64,000 nt of DNA from contig JBBSQC010000001.1 of NCBI GenBank assembly GCA_038258215.1, positions 124,001-188,000 on the forward strand. Reading direction: 5' to 3'. Source of the stretch: Fodinibacter sp038258215 (lineage in GTDB: Bacteria; Actinomycetota; Actinomycetes; Actinomycetales; Dermatophilaceae). This document shows positions 8,950 through 16,758 of the stretch, piece by piece. Below the pieces are notes generated by a model. That model saw only the letters and a list, made by a program, of their open reading frames with translations. It made no database searches and had not been told where the DNA came from. The position numbers were made by a program, and so were the translations under genes. Each line of letters starts with the position of its first letter. Positions within the stretch are counted from its first letter, which is position 1.

Positions 8950-9177
8950 GGGCCAGAACCTGTCCGTAGGCCGCGGTCGGGAGCCGCGATGCACGGCCAT
9001 CCTGACGGGTGCCCATACGGTGGTCGACCATTTCCGGGTCCTCACCGCCAGAACCGGCCGTATCGGGGAGCCGTGCATCATCCGAACGGACGATGCGGGC
9101 CGAAGCTGCAGGTCGAAACTGGGCGATGTCTGCCGTTGCGGTGAGGGCCTCGCAACGTCGTGAGTCTCGCGACAGGC
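8950..9177. other. 228-bp intergenic region upstream of the PKD protein
   Basis: No credible gene. It contains an 8-bp hairpin at 9076-9095 (CATCATCC / GGACGATG, one wobble, 4-nt loop). The length suggests a leader or promoter region for the minus-strand PKD gene. I could not match it to a known riboswitch class. Confidence 0.4.
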
Positions 9178-9381
9178 TCACACGGCGTGGGTCAGGCTGC
9201 GCCTCGGCCGGATGATGCGGCGCCGCAGCCAGGTGCGGGTCCGGCCCCCGACATAGATGCGGGTGCGCTCCAGCTCCCACCGGCCGTACTCGGCGTGATC
9301 GGTGAGGGCGCGCCTGATCGACGTCCGGTCGGTATCGCGCCCGAAGGACAGGACGAGGTACTCGTACTCCACCACGGGCAC
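9178..9381 (-). CDS. DUF5703 family protein
   Basis: A 67-residue basic protein, VPVVEYEYLVLSF...DHAEYGRWELERTRIY...RRRIIR, matching the short actinobacterial DUF5703 family: the YEY start, AEYG.WEL centre and RRRIIR tail. GTG 9381 is chosen so the YEY motif is N-terminal; longer starts would run into the divergent acidic-protein gene. Function unknown. It is usually found near an M20 hydrolase and aldo/keto reductase, as here. Confidence 0.8.
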   Translation of the reverse strand: MPVVEYEYLVLSFGRDTDRTSIRRALTDHAEYGRWELERTRIYVGGRTRTWLRRRIIRPRRSLTHAV

Positions 9382-9412
9382 ATTGTGGCTCAGGACCGGT
9401 ACCGTCTCCACC

Positions 9413-9775
9413 ATGAGCGCCGACCCGCGTGCCGCCCTGTCCCAGCTGTTCACGGCGTTCGAACGCCACCTGGAGGCCAGCAGCAGCCGCCATGGCGATG
9501 ACGACCCCGCAGTCATCGCGACCTACGAGGACCTTGCCGACGCCTTCGAGACCTACGACGGGGCGCTCTACGACGCCTACGGCGAGATGACGCCGCTGGA
9601 CATCTACACCGGCGACGAGGACGGGCCCGAGACCGACGGCGTCGAGGACCACGACGACGAGGACGGCGACGGCGCCCGGCTCTACTCGGGGTTCGACGTG
9701 GACATCGACTTCGACGACGACTCGGCCTCGGCCGACGACGACTCCGACGACGGCTCGGACGACGAGAGGGGCTGA
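9413..9775 (+). CDS. Small acidic protein of conserved actinobacterial context
   Basis: A 120-residue protein. Residues 1-60 are a predicted helical region (SADPRAALSQLFTAFERHLEA, then YEDLADAFETYDGALYDAYGE). The C-terminal half is a low-complexity Asp/Glu tail (DIDFDDDSASADDDSDD). Orthologues are sometimes annotated 'primosomal protein' without evidence. The ATG at 9413 lies 7 nt after TACCGT (9400-9405), probably leaderless. The acidic tail could bind a basic partner such as DNA-binding or ribosomal proteins (inference). It ends convergently on the aldo/keto reductase. Confidence 0.7.
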   Translation: MSADPRAALSQLFTAFERHLEASSSRHGDDDPAVIATYEDLADAFETYDGALYDAYGEMTPLDIYTGDEDGPETDGVEDHDDEDGDGARLYSGFDVDIDFDDDSASADDDSDDGSDDERG

Positions 9776-9782
9776 GCCCCTC
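9766..9782. terminator. Hairpin embedded in two convergent stop codons
   Basis: GAGGGGC-TGA-GCCCCTC: a 7-bp perfect stem whose 3-nt loop is the TGA stop of the acidic protein. The opposite arm runs into the minus-strand stop of the aldo/keto reductase. It can act on both strands. Confidence 0.6.
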
Positions 9783-10725
9783 AGACGTGGTCGACGGAGA
9801 CCTCGTCGAGCGCCTGGGTGATCTGCTCGGGCAGCTGGACGTCCTCCACGGCCAGCAGCGTCGCCAGCTGCTGCGGCGTCCTGGGGCCGATGATGGGCGC
9901 GGTCACACCCGGTCGGTCACGCACCCACGCCAGGGCCACCACCGCGGGGGGCACGCCGAGGCCGGTCGCCGCCGTGCGGACCGCGTCGACGACGCCGCGG
10001 GTGTGGTCCCCGACGTGCCGCCCCGCGAACGAGGCGAACTCCCCGGAGGCCAGGCGCGAGTCCGCCGCGACCCCGGAGCGGTAACGCCCCGCGAGCACGC
10101 CCCGGCCCAACGGTGACCACGGGAGCAGGCCGAAGCCCAGGCTGAGCGCCGCGTCGACGAGCTCGTGCTCGGGGGCGCGAGCCACGAGGCTCAGCTCCAC
10201 GGAGTCGGCGACCAGCGGCACCCGCGCCTGCGCCAGCAGCGACATCGCGCGGGCCGCCTGCCACCCGAGGTGGTTCGAGACCCCGACGTAGCGGGCCCGT
10301 CCGGACTCCACCGCCCACACCAGGGCGCTCACCGTCTCCTCGACCGGGGTGTCCTGGTCCCACGTGTGGGCCAGCCAGACGTCGACGTGGTCGGTGCGCA
10401 TCCGGCGCAGCGAGGTGTCCAGCTGGCTCATCATGGCCCGGCGCGAGCAGTCGACCACGCGAGTGCCGGTGGCCCTGCTGATCCCGGCCTTGGTGAGCAG
10501 CACGACCTCCTCGCGAACCGCGCCGGCGAGGAAGCCGCCGAGCAGCTCTTCGGCGGCGCCACCGGCATACCCGTGGGCCGTGTCGACCAGGGTGCCGCCG
10601 GCGCCCCGGAAGGCGGCGAAGAGGTCGGCGGCGTCCTCCGGGCTGGTCCTGGTGCCCCAGGCCATGGTCCCCAGGCCCAGGCGGGAGACGGACAGCCCGG
10701 AGGCCCCCAGGCGGCGGGTCAGCAT
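9781..10725 (-). CDS. Aldo/keto reductase
   Basis: A 314-residue NADPH-dependent TIM-barrel reductase. The catalytic tetrad is visible: Asp and Tyr in LVDTAHGYAGG, Lys in LLTKAG, His in DVWLAHTWD. The NADP-site segment IIGPRTPQQL is near the C-terminus. The substrate is unknown. The ATG at 10725 is 7 nt after TAGGGT on the minus strand (10738-10733), so probably leaderless. It is divergent from the LLM oxidoreductase, with 41 bp between the two starts. Confidence 0.92.
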   Translation of the reverse strand: MLTRRLGASGLSVSRLGLGTMAWGTRTSPEDAADLFAAFRGAGGTLVDTAHGYAGGAAEELLGGFLAGAVREEVVLLTKAGISRATGTRVVDCSRRAMMSQLDTSLRRMRTDHVDVWLAHTWDQDTPVEETVSALVWAVESGRARYVGVSNHLGWQAARAMSLLAQARVPLVADSVELSLVARAPEHELVDAALSLGFGLLPWSPLGRGVLAGRYRSGVAADSRLASGEFASFAGRHVGDHTRGVVDAVRTAATGLGVPPAVVALAWVRDRPGVTAPIIGPRTPQQLATLLAVEDVQLPEQITQALDEVSVDHV

Positions 10726-10732
10726 GTGGGAA

Positions 10733-10760
10733 ACCCTATCGGGACAGGTGTGGATAGGTT
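10733..10760. promoter_or_regulatory. Divergent -10 boxes, aldo/keto reductase and LLM genes
   Basis: TAGGGT on the minus strand (10738-10733), 7 nt before ATG 10725. TAGGTT on the plus strand (10755-10760), 6 nt before ATG 10767. Confidence 0.55.
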
Positions 10761-10766
10761 GTCGGC

Positions 10767-11822
10767 ATGCGGCTGGCGATCACCTGCGGTTACGCGGGCA
10801 TGGGACTGGGCACGAGCACCGTCGACACCGTCCGGGAGGCCGAGCGGCTCGGTTACTCCTGCGCCTGGGTGGCCGAGGCCTACGGCTCGGATGCTCCGAC
10901 GGTGCTGGCCTGGCTCGGTGCCAGCACGTCCACCATCGGGCTCGGTGCCGGCATCCTGCAGATCCCGGCGCGGACCCCGGCCATGACGGCCATGACCGCA
11001 GCCACCCTGGACTCGCTCTCCGGGGGCCGCTTCCACCTCGGCCTGGGCGTCTCGGGGCCGCAGGTGAGCGAGGGCTGGCACGGCGTGCGCTTCGCCAACC
11101 CCCTGGCCCGCACCCGCGAGTACGTCGAGATCGTGCGCATGGCGCTGCGCCGGGAGCCGGTGCAGTATGCCGGTGACCACTTCACCCTGCCGCTGCCCGA
11201 TGGGCCGGGAAAGCCGTTGCGGCTCACCATCCACCCACCCCGCGCCGACCTGCCGATCTACCTCGCGGCGGTGGGGCCGCGCAACCTGCGGCTCGCGGGT
11301 GAGGTGGCCGACGGCTGGCTCGCCGTGTTCCTCTCGCCGGAGCACTGCGCCGAGCAGTTCGAGGCCGTGCGCGCGGGTCGGACGGCGGTGCAGGCCGGTG
11401 AGGCGGGCGACCCGATGGCCGGGTTCGACACCGTCGCGACGGTCCCGGTGTGCGTCACCGACGACCTCGAGGCCGGTCGGGCGGCGATCGCCGGCTACAC
11501 CGCGCTCTACATCGGCGGGATGGGGAGCAGGAAGCAGAACTTCTACAACGCCCTCGCGCGGCGGATGGGGTTCGACGAGGCCGCCGACGAGATCCAGAAC
11601 CTCTACCTCGCGGGGCGGCCCCGAGACGCCGCGGCCGCGGTGCCCCTGGAGCTCGTCGACGCCACCGCACTGATCGGACCGATCGAGCGCATCGCCGAAC
11701 GGGCCGGGAGGTATGCCGACGCCGGTGTCACCACGCTGAGCGTGGCCCCCCACGCGTCCTCACCGCAGGAACAGGTCGCCGTCCTGCGTGCCGTGGCCGA
11801 GGCGCTGCCGGGCGACGCCTAG
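10767..11822 (+). CDS. LLM-class F420-dependent oxidoreductase
   Basis: A 351-residue luciferase-like monooxygenase-fold enzyme. It begins MRLAITCGYAGMG and carries GLGAGILQIPARTP, SGGRFHLGLGVSGPQV and the C-terminal GPIERIAER. The family uses F420 or FMN as hydride carrier; the subfamily resembles TIGR03559-like actinobacterial enzymes. The substrate is unknown. The TAG stop at 11820-11822 forms the first bases of a TAGGCT box that appears to drive uppP. Confidence 0.87.
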   Translation: MRLAITCGYAGMGLGTSTVDTVREAERLGYSCAWVAEAYGSDAPTVLAWLGASTSTIGLGAGILQIPARTPAMTAMTAATLDSLSGGRFHLGLGVSGPQVSEGWHGVRFANPLARTREYVEIVRMALRREPVQYAGDHFTLPLPDGPGKPLRLTIHPPRADLPIYLAAVGPRNLRLAGEVADGWLAVFLSPEHCAEQFEAVRAGRTAVQAGEAGDPMAGFDTVATVPVCVTDDLEAGRAAIAGYTALYIGGMGSRKQNFYNALARRMGFDEAADEIQNLYLAGRPRDAAAAVPLELVDATALIGPIERIAERAGRYADAGVTTLSVAPHASSPQEQVAVLRAVAEALPGDA

Positions 11823-11825
11823 GCT
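11820..11825 (+). promoter_or_regulatory. -10 box of uppP overlapping the upstream stop codon
   Basis: TAGGCT, 8 nt before the GTG start of uppP. Its first three bases are the stop codon of the LLM oxidoreductase. Confidence 0.5.
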
Positions 11826-11833
11826 GTCGGCTC

Positions 11834-12697
11834 GTGCCCGTCGAACTCAGCTACTTCCAGGCGATCATCCTCGGCCTCGTCGAGGGGATCACCGAGTTCC
11901 TCCCGGTGTCCTCCACCGGCCACCTGACGATCACCGAGCAGCTGCTCGGCCTGCCCGTCGACGCGCCCGCCGTCACCGCCTACACCGCCATCATCCAGAT
12001 CGGCGCCATCGTCGCGACCTTCCTCTACTTCGCACGCAAGATCGCCGGGCTGTTCATGGCCTGGGTGCGAGGCATCCGGGACCCGGCCGCCCGCACGGAC
12101 CGCAACTACGGCCTGGCGTGGGCCGTGATCGTGGGCTCGATCCCGGTCGGGCTCGTCGGCTTCGCGCTGCGGGACGTCATCTCCGGCCCGCTGCGCAGCC
12201 TCTGGGTGGTCGCCGGCGCGCTCGTGGTGTGGAGCGTGGTGATCTGGGTCGCCGAGCAGCGCCACGACATCATCGAGGCTGCCGGGCAGCAGCGCGGCGA
12301 GGAGGGCATCAGCCTGCGTGACGCCCTGTTCATCGGACTGATCCAGTGCTTCTCGCTCATCCCCGGCGTCTCCCGATCTGGAGCGACGATCTCCGCGGGG
12401 CTGATCCGCGGACTGGACCGGGTCGTGGCCACCGAGCTGTCGTTCTACATGGCCATCCCGGCCCTCACGGCCGCCGGCATCTTCCAGGCGGTGGAGGAGA
12501 AGGACAACCTGACGACCCTCGGCGTGGGTCCGATCGTGGTCGGCATCCTCGTCGCGTTCGTCACGGCCTACGCCTCGATCGCCTGGCTCATCCGGTACGT
12601 CGCCAGCAACTCGCTGCGACCCTTCATCTGGTACCGCGTCGGGCTCGGTGTGCTGCTGGCCGGGCTCCTGGCCACCGGCGTCCTCACCGCGACCTGA
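11834..12697 (+). CDS. uppP: Undecaprenyl-diphosphatase (BacA/UppP)
   Basis: A 287-residue polytopic membrane enzyme that dephosphorylates undecaprenyl pyrophosphate to recycle the lipid carrier for cell-wall synthesis; associated with bacitracin resistance. It shows both family motifs: the Glu-rich EGITEFLPVSSTGHL near residue 15, and PGVSRSGAT with the catalytic Arg near residue 180. There are about eight hydrophobic segments. The GTG at 11834 gives VPVELSYFQAIILG, the usual N-terminus. A terminator hairpin follows at 12702-12730. Confidence 0.95.
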   Translation: MPVELSYFQAIILGLVEGITEFLPVSSTGHLTITEQLLGLPVDAPAVTAYTAIIQIGAIVATFLYFARKIAGLFMAWVRGIRDPAARTDRNYGLAWAVIVGSIPVGLVGFALRDVISGPLRSLWVVAGALVVWSVVIWVAEQRHDIIEAAGQQRGEEGISLRDALFIGLIQCFSLIPGVSRSGATISAGLIRGLDRVVATELSFYMAIPALTAAGIFQAVEEKDNLTTLGVGPIVVGILVAFVTAYASIAWLIRYVASNSLRPFIWYRVGLGVLLAGLLATGVLTAT

Positions 12698-12701
12698 CCG
12701 C

Positions 12702-12730
12702 GCCCGGACGGCGACCGGGCCGTTCCGGGC
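12702..12730. terminator. Convergent terminator uppP / corA
   Basis: GCCCGGACGGC (12702-12712) and GCCGTTCCGGGC (12719-12730) pair over 11 bp with one bulged base and a 6-nt loop. It sits between convergent stop codons. Confidence 0.7.
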
Positions 12731-12740
12731 ACGCGTGGGC

Positions 12741-13712
12741 TCAGAGCCAGCCGGACCGCTTGAACGCCCGGTAGAGCGCTCCGCAGGTCAGGGCCATCAC
12801 CGCCAGCACGACGAAGTATCCGTAGTACCAGTGCAGCTCGGGCATGTTGTCGAAGTTCATGCCGTAGATCCCGGCGATCATCGTGGGCACTGCGGCGATC
12901 GCCACCCACGCCGAGATCTTGCGCATGTCCGAGTTCTGCTGCACCGAGATCTGGGCCAGGTGAGCCCCGAGGATGTCGGTGAGCAGGCGGTCGTAGGACT
13001 CGATGTGGTCGATGACGGAGTGCAGGTGGTCGGCGACGTCACGCAGGAGCAGCTGGAGCTCACCCTCGTCGTCGGCCCCCGCGGCCTGCTCGTGCAGGAT
13101 CTCGAGGGCGGCGGAGAACGGCACGGCCGCCCTGCGGAACTCGAGCACCTCCCGCTTGAGCCGGTAGACGGTGCCCGAGCCCATCGGTCGGCCGGAGAAG
13201 ACCGCCGCCTCGATCTCCTCGATGTCGGCCTCGATCTCGGTGTCGATCACCCGGTAGCCGTCGACGACGCTGTCGACGATCGCGTGGAGCACCGCCATGG
13301 GACCGAGCGAGAGTCGTGCGGGGTCGGCCTCCAGGTGCGCTCGGACATCGGTGAGGGGGCTCGCCTCGCCGCGGCGCACGGTGACGACGAAGTGGTCGCC
13401 CACGAACGCCATGAGCTCTCCGGTCTCGACGTCGGAGGTTTCCTGGAGGTAGCGCAGCGGCTTGATGACGACGAAGACGTTGCCCTCGTAGACCTCCGCC
13501 TTGGGCCGCTGGCGGCCGCGGACGGCGTCCTCGACCGCCAGGGGGTGCAGGCCCAGCTCCTCGTCGACCTCGTCGAACTCCGCGGTCGTCGGGTTCTTCA
13601 GGCCGATCCACAGGAACGAGCCGTCGGGCCCCCTTCGGCGCAGCGCCTCGAGCTCGTTGCTGAGGTCCCCACAGGGTCGACGCGCCCCGTCGACGTACAG
13701 GCCACGGTCCAT
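12741..13712 (-). CDS. corA: CorA-family magnesium/cobalt transporter
   Basis: A 323-residue 2-TM-GxN channel protein. The long cytoplasmic N-terminal alpha/beta domain holds AVEDAVRGRQRPKAE, followed by a helical stalk. The first C-terminal membrane segment ends in the family signature GMNF; the second is YGYFVVLAVMALTCGALYR. The basic KRSGWL tail is inside. It mediates Mg2+ (and Co2+/Ni2+) influx as a pentamer. The start is ATG 13712; an in-frame GTG at 13718 is a close alternative. Proximity to a separate cobalt/nickel ECF transporter (15.7-18.2 kb) may be coincidental, because corA here belongs to the conserved syntenic block. Confidence 0.9.
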   Translation of the reverse strand: MDRGLYVDGARRPCGDLSNELEALRRRGPDGSFLWIGLKNPTTAEFDEVDEELGLHPLAVEDAVRGRQRPKAEVYEGNVFVVIKPLRYLQETSDVETGELMAFVGDHFVVTVRRGEASPLTDVRAHLEADPARLSLGPMAVLHAIVDSVVDGYRVIDTEIEADIEEIEAAVFSGRPMGSGTVYRLKREVLEFRRAAVPFSAALEILHEQAAGADDEGELQLLLRDVADHLHSVIDHIESYDRLLTDILGAHLAQISVQQNSDMRKISAWVAIAAVPTMIAGIYGMNFDNMPELHWYYGYFVVLAVMALTCGALYRAFKRSGWL

Positions 13713-13796
13713 GATCACCGGCTCATCGTCGCAGCCGGTGCCCGGCGACGGTAGCCACGACACCCGTCGGCTCCACGCGGCATACAGTGTCTGCCC

Positions 13797-14489
13797 GTGG
13801 CCATCGTCCTGCTCCTTCGTCATGGTCACTCGACCGCCAACGCCGAGGGCGTCCTCGCCGGGTGGACCGAGGGAGTGGGGCTGACCGACGCGGGGCGCCA
13901 GCAGGCCGAGCGGGTCGCCGCCCGCCTCGAGGGAGTGTCCGTGGCGGCCGCCGTCACGAGCCCCCTGCAGCGCTGCCGCGAGACCGTGGCCCTGGCCCTG
14001 CCGGACCACGAGGTCGCGGTCGACGACCGGCTGGGGGAGTGCCACTACGGTGCGTGGACCGGGCTCCGGCTCGGGGAGGCCGCCAAGCAGGACCTGTGGC
14101 GGGTCGTGCAGGACGACCCGGCCTCGGCCATCTTCCCCCGGCACGACGTGTATGCCGCGGAGTCGCTCACCGAGATGGCGGCTCGGGTGGTCGGCGGGGT
14201 GCGCGCCCTCGACGCGGAGATCGAGGCGGAGCACGGGAAGGATGCCGTGTGGGTGGCCGTGAGCCACGGTGACCCGATCAAGGCCGTCGTCGCCGAGGCG
14301 GTCGGCGCCGGCCTGGCCGGCCTGCAACGGGTGCGGGTCGACCCGGGCTCCCTCACCGCGATCCACGTGACGCCGACGCGCATGGTGCTGCTCGCGAGCA
14401 ACACCTCCGAGGGCCCCCTCGCACCCCTCGTCGCGGTGCCCAAGCACGCCCCGGCGGGGGAGGGGACGGTCGGCGGGGAGTCCGGCTGA
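13797..14489 (+). CDS. Histidine phosphatase family protein, MSMEG_4193 type
   Basis: A 230-residue phosphoglycerate-mutase-like phosphatase. It has the catalytic RHGHSTAN motif near residue 8, the phosphate-pocket Arg in TSPLQRCRET, the acid ECHYGAW and the second His in VAVSHGDPI. The GTG at 13797 is 8 nt after TACAGT (13783-13788). The MSMEG_4193 family normally sits directly before DUF3090, SCO1664 and mshC. Here 3.8 kb carrying arr and cbiMNQO separate it from them. The substrate is unknown; the neighbourhood hints at inositol- or sugar-phosphate chemistry linked to mycothiol (inference). Confidence 0.88.
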   Translation: MAIVLLLRHGHSTANAEGVLAGWTEGVGLTDAGRQQAERVAARLEGVSVAAAVTSPLQRCRETVALALPDHEVAVDDRLGECHYGAWTGLRLGEAAKQDLWRVVQDDPASAIFPRHDVYAAESLTEMAARVVGGVRALDAEIEAEHGKDAVWVAVSHGDPIKAVVAEAVGAGLAGLQRVRVDPGSLTAIHVTPTRMVLLASNTSEGPLAPLVAVPKHAPAGEGTVGGESG

Positions 14490-14657
14490 ACGAGGACTCC
14501 GCCGGGCCTGCCGCAGCTCTCCCGCCCCATGGGGGTGGTCCGAGGTCCGCAAGGTTGCGTTCACCTGCGAACCTCACGCCTCCCGTGCCGAGCCCCAACC
14601 GCGTGCGGGGCCATGGGCCCACTACCGACGCATTTCGCTGTGTGCGAATCTGGGGAG

Positions 14658-15611
14658 ATGCAGACACGCTCGGGTGATTTCGAGCTGACGATGGACGAGC
14701 TGCGGGCCATTGCCTTGTATGCCGTGGCGTGTGCGGAACCTGCACTCGTCATCTTCGAGAAGGCCTGTCCGGACGACCCTCGCCCGGCCTCGGCTCTCGA
14801 GGCCGCGCGGCTCTTCGCCGCGGGGGCGCCCCGCTCGCGCCTCCAACGGTCGGCGGCGGCCGACGCCCACCGAGCAGCCAAGGACGCGACGACCGAAGCC
14901 GCCCGGCACGCAGCGAGCGCCGCTGGGGCCGCCGCCGCGGCGGCCTACCTCCATCCGCTCGCGCAGGCGACGCAGGTGCGCCACATCCTGGGGTCGGCCG
15001 CCCACGCCGCCCGGGCGGCCGAGCTCGCACGCGGCGATGACCCGGTCGTGGCGGAGTACGTGATCACGGCCGCGGCCAAGCGAGCCGCGCCCGGCGTCCT
15101 CGACGTGCTGTCCCGCTATCCGCGAGTGCCGACGGGGCGCAGCCGGATCGCGGCCCTCACACAACGCCTCGACCACCTGCTTCGGGATCCGCCGCCGCCG
15201 CCGCGCGTGGTCGATGACCTCGGGCCGTTCTTCCACGGGACCAAGGCCGACGTGCGTCCGGGTGACCTGCTCACACTCGGGTGGAGCTCGAACTACGGTT
15301 CGGGACGTCGGGCCAACCACATCTACCTGACGGCGTCGCGCGAGGGCGCGCCGCTGGCGGCCGAGCTCGCTCGCGGCGAGGGGCCGGGACGGGTGTACCG
15401 GGTCGAGCCCCTCGGCACGATCGAGGACGACCCGAACGTCACCGACAAGCGATTCCCCGGGAACCCGACCCGGTCCTACCGGACGACCGAGCCGCTGCGG
15501 GTCCTCGAGGAGGTCGAGGGCTGGACGCGGCCACCGGCGGAGATGATCGAGCGGATGCGCCAGCGGATGGCCGAGCTGACCGAGCTCGGGATCGAGGCGA
15601 TGGACGACTGA
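14658..15611 (+). CDS. arr: Imm5-like domain fused to rifamycin ADP-ribosyltransferase (Arr)
   Basis: A 317-residue two-domain protein. Residues 1-180 are a helical, Ala-rich domain (DFELTMDELRAIALYAV..., ACPDDPRPASALEAAR) resembling the Imm5-like 'putative immunity protein' family. Residues about 190-317 match Arr: FFHGTKADVRPGDLLT, SNYGSGRRANHIYLTA, GEGPGRVYRVEP, EDDPNVTDKRFPGNPTRSYR. Stand-alone Arr of mycobacteria is about 140 residues and inactivates rifampicin by ADP-ribosylation. ATG 14658 has a GGGGAG ribosome site just upstream and places DFELTMDE at the N-terminus. It belongs to an accessory segment inside the mycothiol cluster. Rifamycin inactivation is likely but unproven; a Pro-rich linker (RDPPPPPRV) joins the domains. 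Confidence 0.85.
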   Translation: MQTRSGDFELTMDELRAIALYAVACAEPALVIFEKACPDDPRPASALEAARLFAAGAPRSRLQRSAAADAHRAAKDATTEAARHAASAAGAAAAAAYLHPLAQATQVRHILGSAAHAARAAELARGDDPVVAEYVITAAAKRAAPGVLDVLSRYPRVPTGRSRIAALTQRLDHLLRDPPPPPRVVDDLGPFFHGTKADVRPGDLLTLGWSSNYGSGRRANHIYLTASREGAPLAAELARGEGPGRVYRVEPLGTIEDDPNVTDKRFPGNPTRSYRTTEPLRVLEEVEGWTRPPAEMIERMRQRMAELTELGIEAMDD

Positions 15612-15698
15612 CGGCGGGCTCGACCCCCCGGCGGGCTCGACCCCCCGGCGGACTCGGCCAACCTGGACGGGTTTGGTCGAAGTGGTGGCTTTGTCGCG

Positions 15699-15721
15699 TT
15701 GTTGCGAATAATGTGCAACAA
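15699..15721 (+). promoter_or_regulatory. Nur-like operator before cbiMNQO
   Basis: A perfect 7-bp inverted repeat, TTGTTGC and GCAACAA, separated by 9 bp. Its core reads TTGCGA-ATAAT-GTGCAA (15702-15718), the same 6-5-6 layout as the published Streptomyces Nur box tTGCaa-N5-ttGCAA. It lies 26 bp before the cbiM ATG, suggesting nickel-responsive repression by a Fur-family Nur protein (inference). Confidence 0.6.
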
Positions 15722-15746
15722 GACCGCCCCACCGACAGGAGCACCC

Positions 15747-16433
15747 ATGCACGTCCCAGACGGCTTTCTCGACGCTCAGACGTCCATCGCGACCGCGGTC
15801 GTGGCCGGTGGTGTCGTCGCCGCGTCGTTGGCCAGGGCCCGGCGTGAGCTGGACGACCGGACCGCACCGCTCGCCGGTCTGGTCGCCGTCTTCGTGTTCG
15901 CCGCCCAGATGCTGAACTTCCCGGTGGGAGCGGGCACGTCCGGCCACCTCATCGGCGCCACGCTCGCCGCGGTGCTCGTCGGCCCGGCCACCGCGACCCT
16001 GTGCATCACGGTGGTCCTCACGGTGCAGGCCCTGCTCTTCGCCGACGGCGGGGTGACGGCGCTCGGCACCAACGTCCTGCTCATGGGGGTCGTCGCCGTC
16101 TGGGTCGGCTGGGGGGTCTTCCGGCTCGTCCTGCGCCTGCTCCCGCACCGTCTCTCCAGCGTGCCACTGGCCGCCGCGGCGGGTGCCGTCATCAGCGTGC
16201 CGACGGCCTCCCTGGCCTTCGTCGGCCTCTACGCGGTCGGCGGCGCCGCGCCCATCCCGCTCGCATCGCTGGCCTCGGCGATGGTCGGATGGCACTCGCT
16301 CATCGGTCTGGGTGAGGCGCTCATCACCTTCCTCGCCGTCACGAGCATCGTCGCTGCCCGCCCCGACCTCGTGGTCGGAGCGCGAGGCCTGGTCCCCGAG
16401 CTCGAGCTGAGCACGCAGGAGGTGGCGGCGTGA
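15747..16433 (+). CDS. cbiM: ECF cobalt/nickel transporter substrate-binding subunit CbiM/NikM
   Basis: A 228-residue integral membrane S-component. The ATG at 15747 is chosen because the mature N-terminus MHVPDGFLD is functional in this family: the Met1 amine and His2 help build the metal site. The open frame extends upstream, but using it would destroy the site. A ribosome site ACAGGA lies upstream, and a Nur-like operator at 15699-15721. Conserved internal His residues occur in NFPVGAGTSGHLIGA. It starts a tightly packed M-N-Q-O operon with 4-bp overlaps. Whether the cargo is Ni2+ or Co2+ cannot be settled from the protein; the operator favours nickel. Confidence 0.92.
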   Translation: MHVPDGFLDAQTSIATAVVAGGVVAASLARARRELDDRTAPLAGLVAVFVFAAQMLNFPVGAGTSGHLIGATLAAVLVGPATATLCITVVLTVQALLFADGGVTALGTNVLLMGVVAVWVGWGVFRLVLRLLPHRLSSVPLAAAAGAVISVPTASLAFVGLYAVGGAAPIPLASLASAMVGWHSLIGLGEALITFLAVTSIVAARPDLVVGARGLVPELELSTQEVAA

Positions 16434-16756
16434 GCACCACCGCGCGCCGGGTCCGCACCCGCACGGTCGTCCTCGTCGGGTTGGCCGTCAGCCTGATCCT
16501 CGCGGGTGTCGTGTCGTTCTACGCCTCCGGCCACCCCGACGGCCTGGAGTACGTCGCCGGTGGACTGGGGTTCGACTCCGCGGCGCAGGACTCGGCCACC
16601 TCCGGCTCACCCCTCGCCGGCTACGGCGTGTCGAGCATCTCGGACGGCCGGCTCAGTGGTGGTGCCGCCGGGATCGTGGGTGTCCTCACCGTCGGGCTGC
16701 TGATGCTCGGCCTGGTCTGGCTGCTGCGTCGCCGACCCGCGCACCAGAGCACCTGA
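16430..16756 (+). CDS. cbiN: CbiN-like PDGLE-domain subunit
   Basis: A 108-residue protein with two membrane segments (VVLVGLAVSLILAGVVSFYA and GIVGVLTVGLLMLGLVWLL). The PDGLE motif follows the first, in the extracytoplasmic loop (GHPDGLEYVA), as in CbiN/NikN auxiliary subunits that insert a loop into CbiM for metal loading. Its GTG overlaps the cbiM TGA (GTGA), so translation is coupled. Confidence 0.88.
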   Translation: MSTTARRVRTRTVVLVGLAVSLILAGVVSFYASGHPDGLEYVAGGLGFDSAAQDSATSGSPLAGYGVSSISDGRLSGGAAGIVGVLTVGLLMLGLVWLLRRRPAHQST

Positions 16757-16758
16757 CG

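Noticed and set aside
5260..9144. A 1294-codon plus-strand open frame opposite the PKD protein
   Set aside because: Low-complexity Arg/Gly/Val-rich translation without motifs, while the minus strand has a signal peptide, malectin and PKD domains.
8950..9177. c-di-GMP or ydaO-type riboswitch before the secreted PKD protein
   Set aside because: A hairpin is present, but I could not find the conserved core motifs of those classes.
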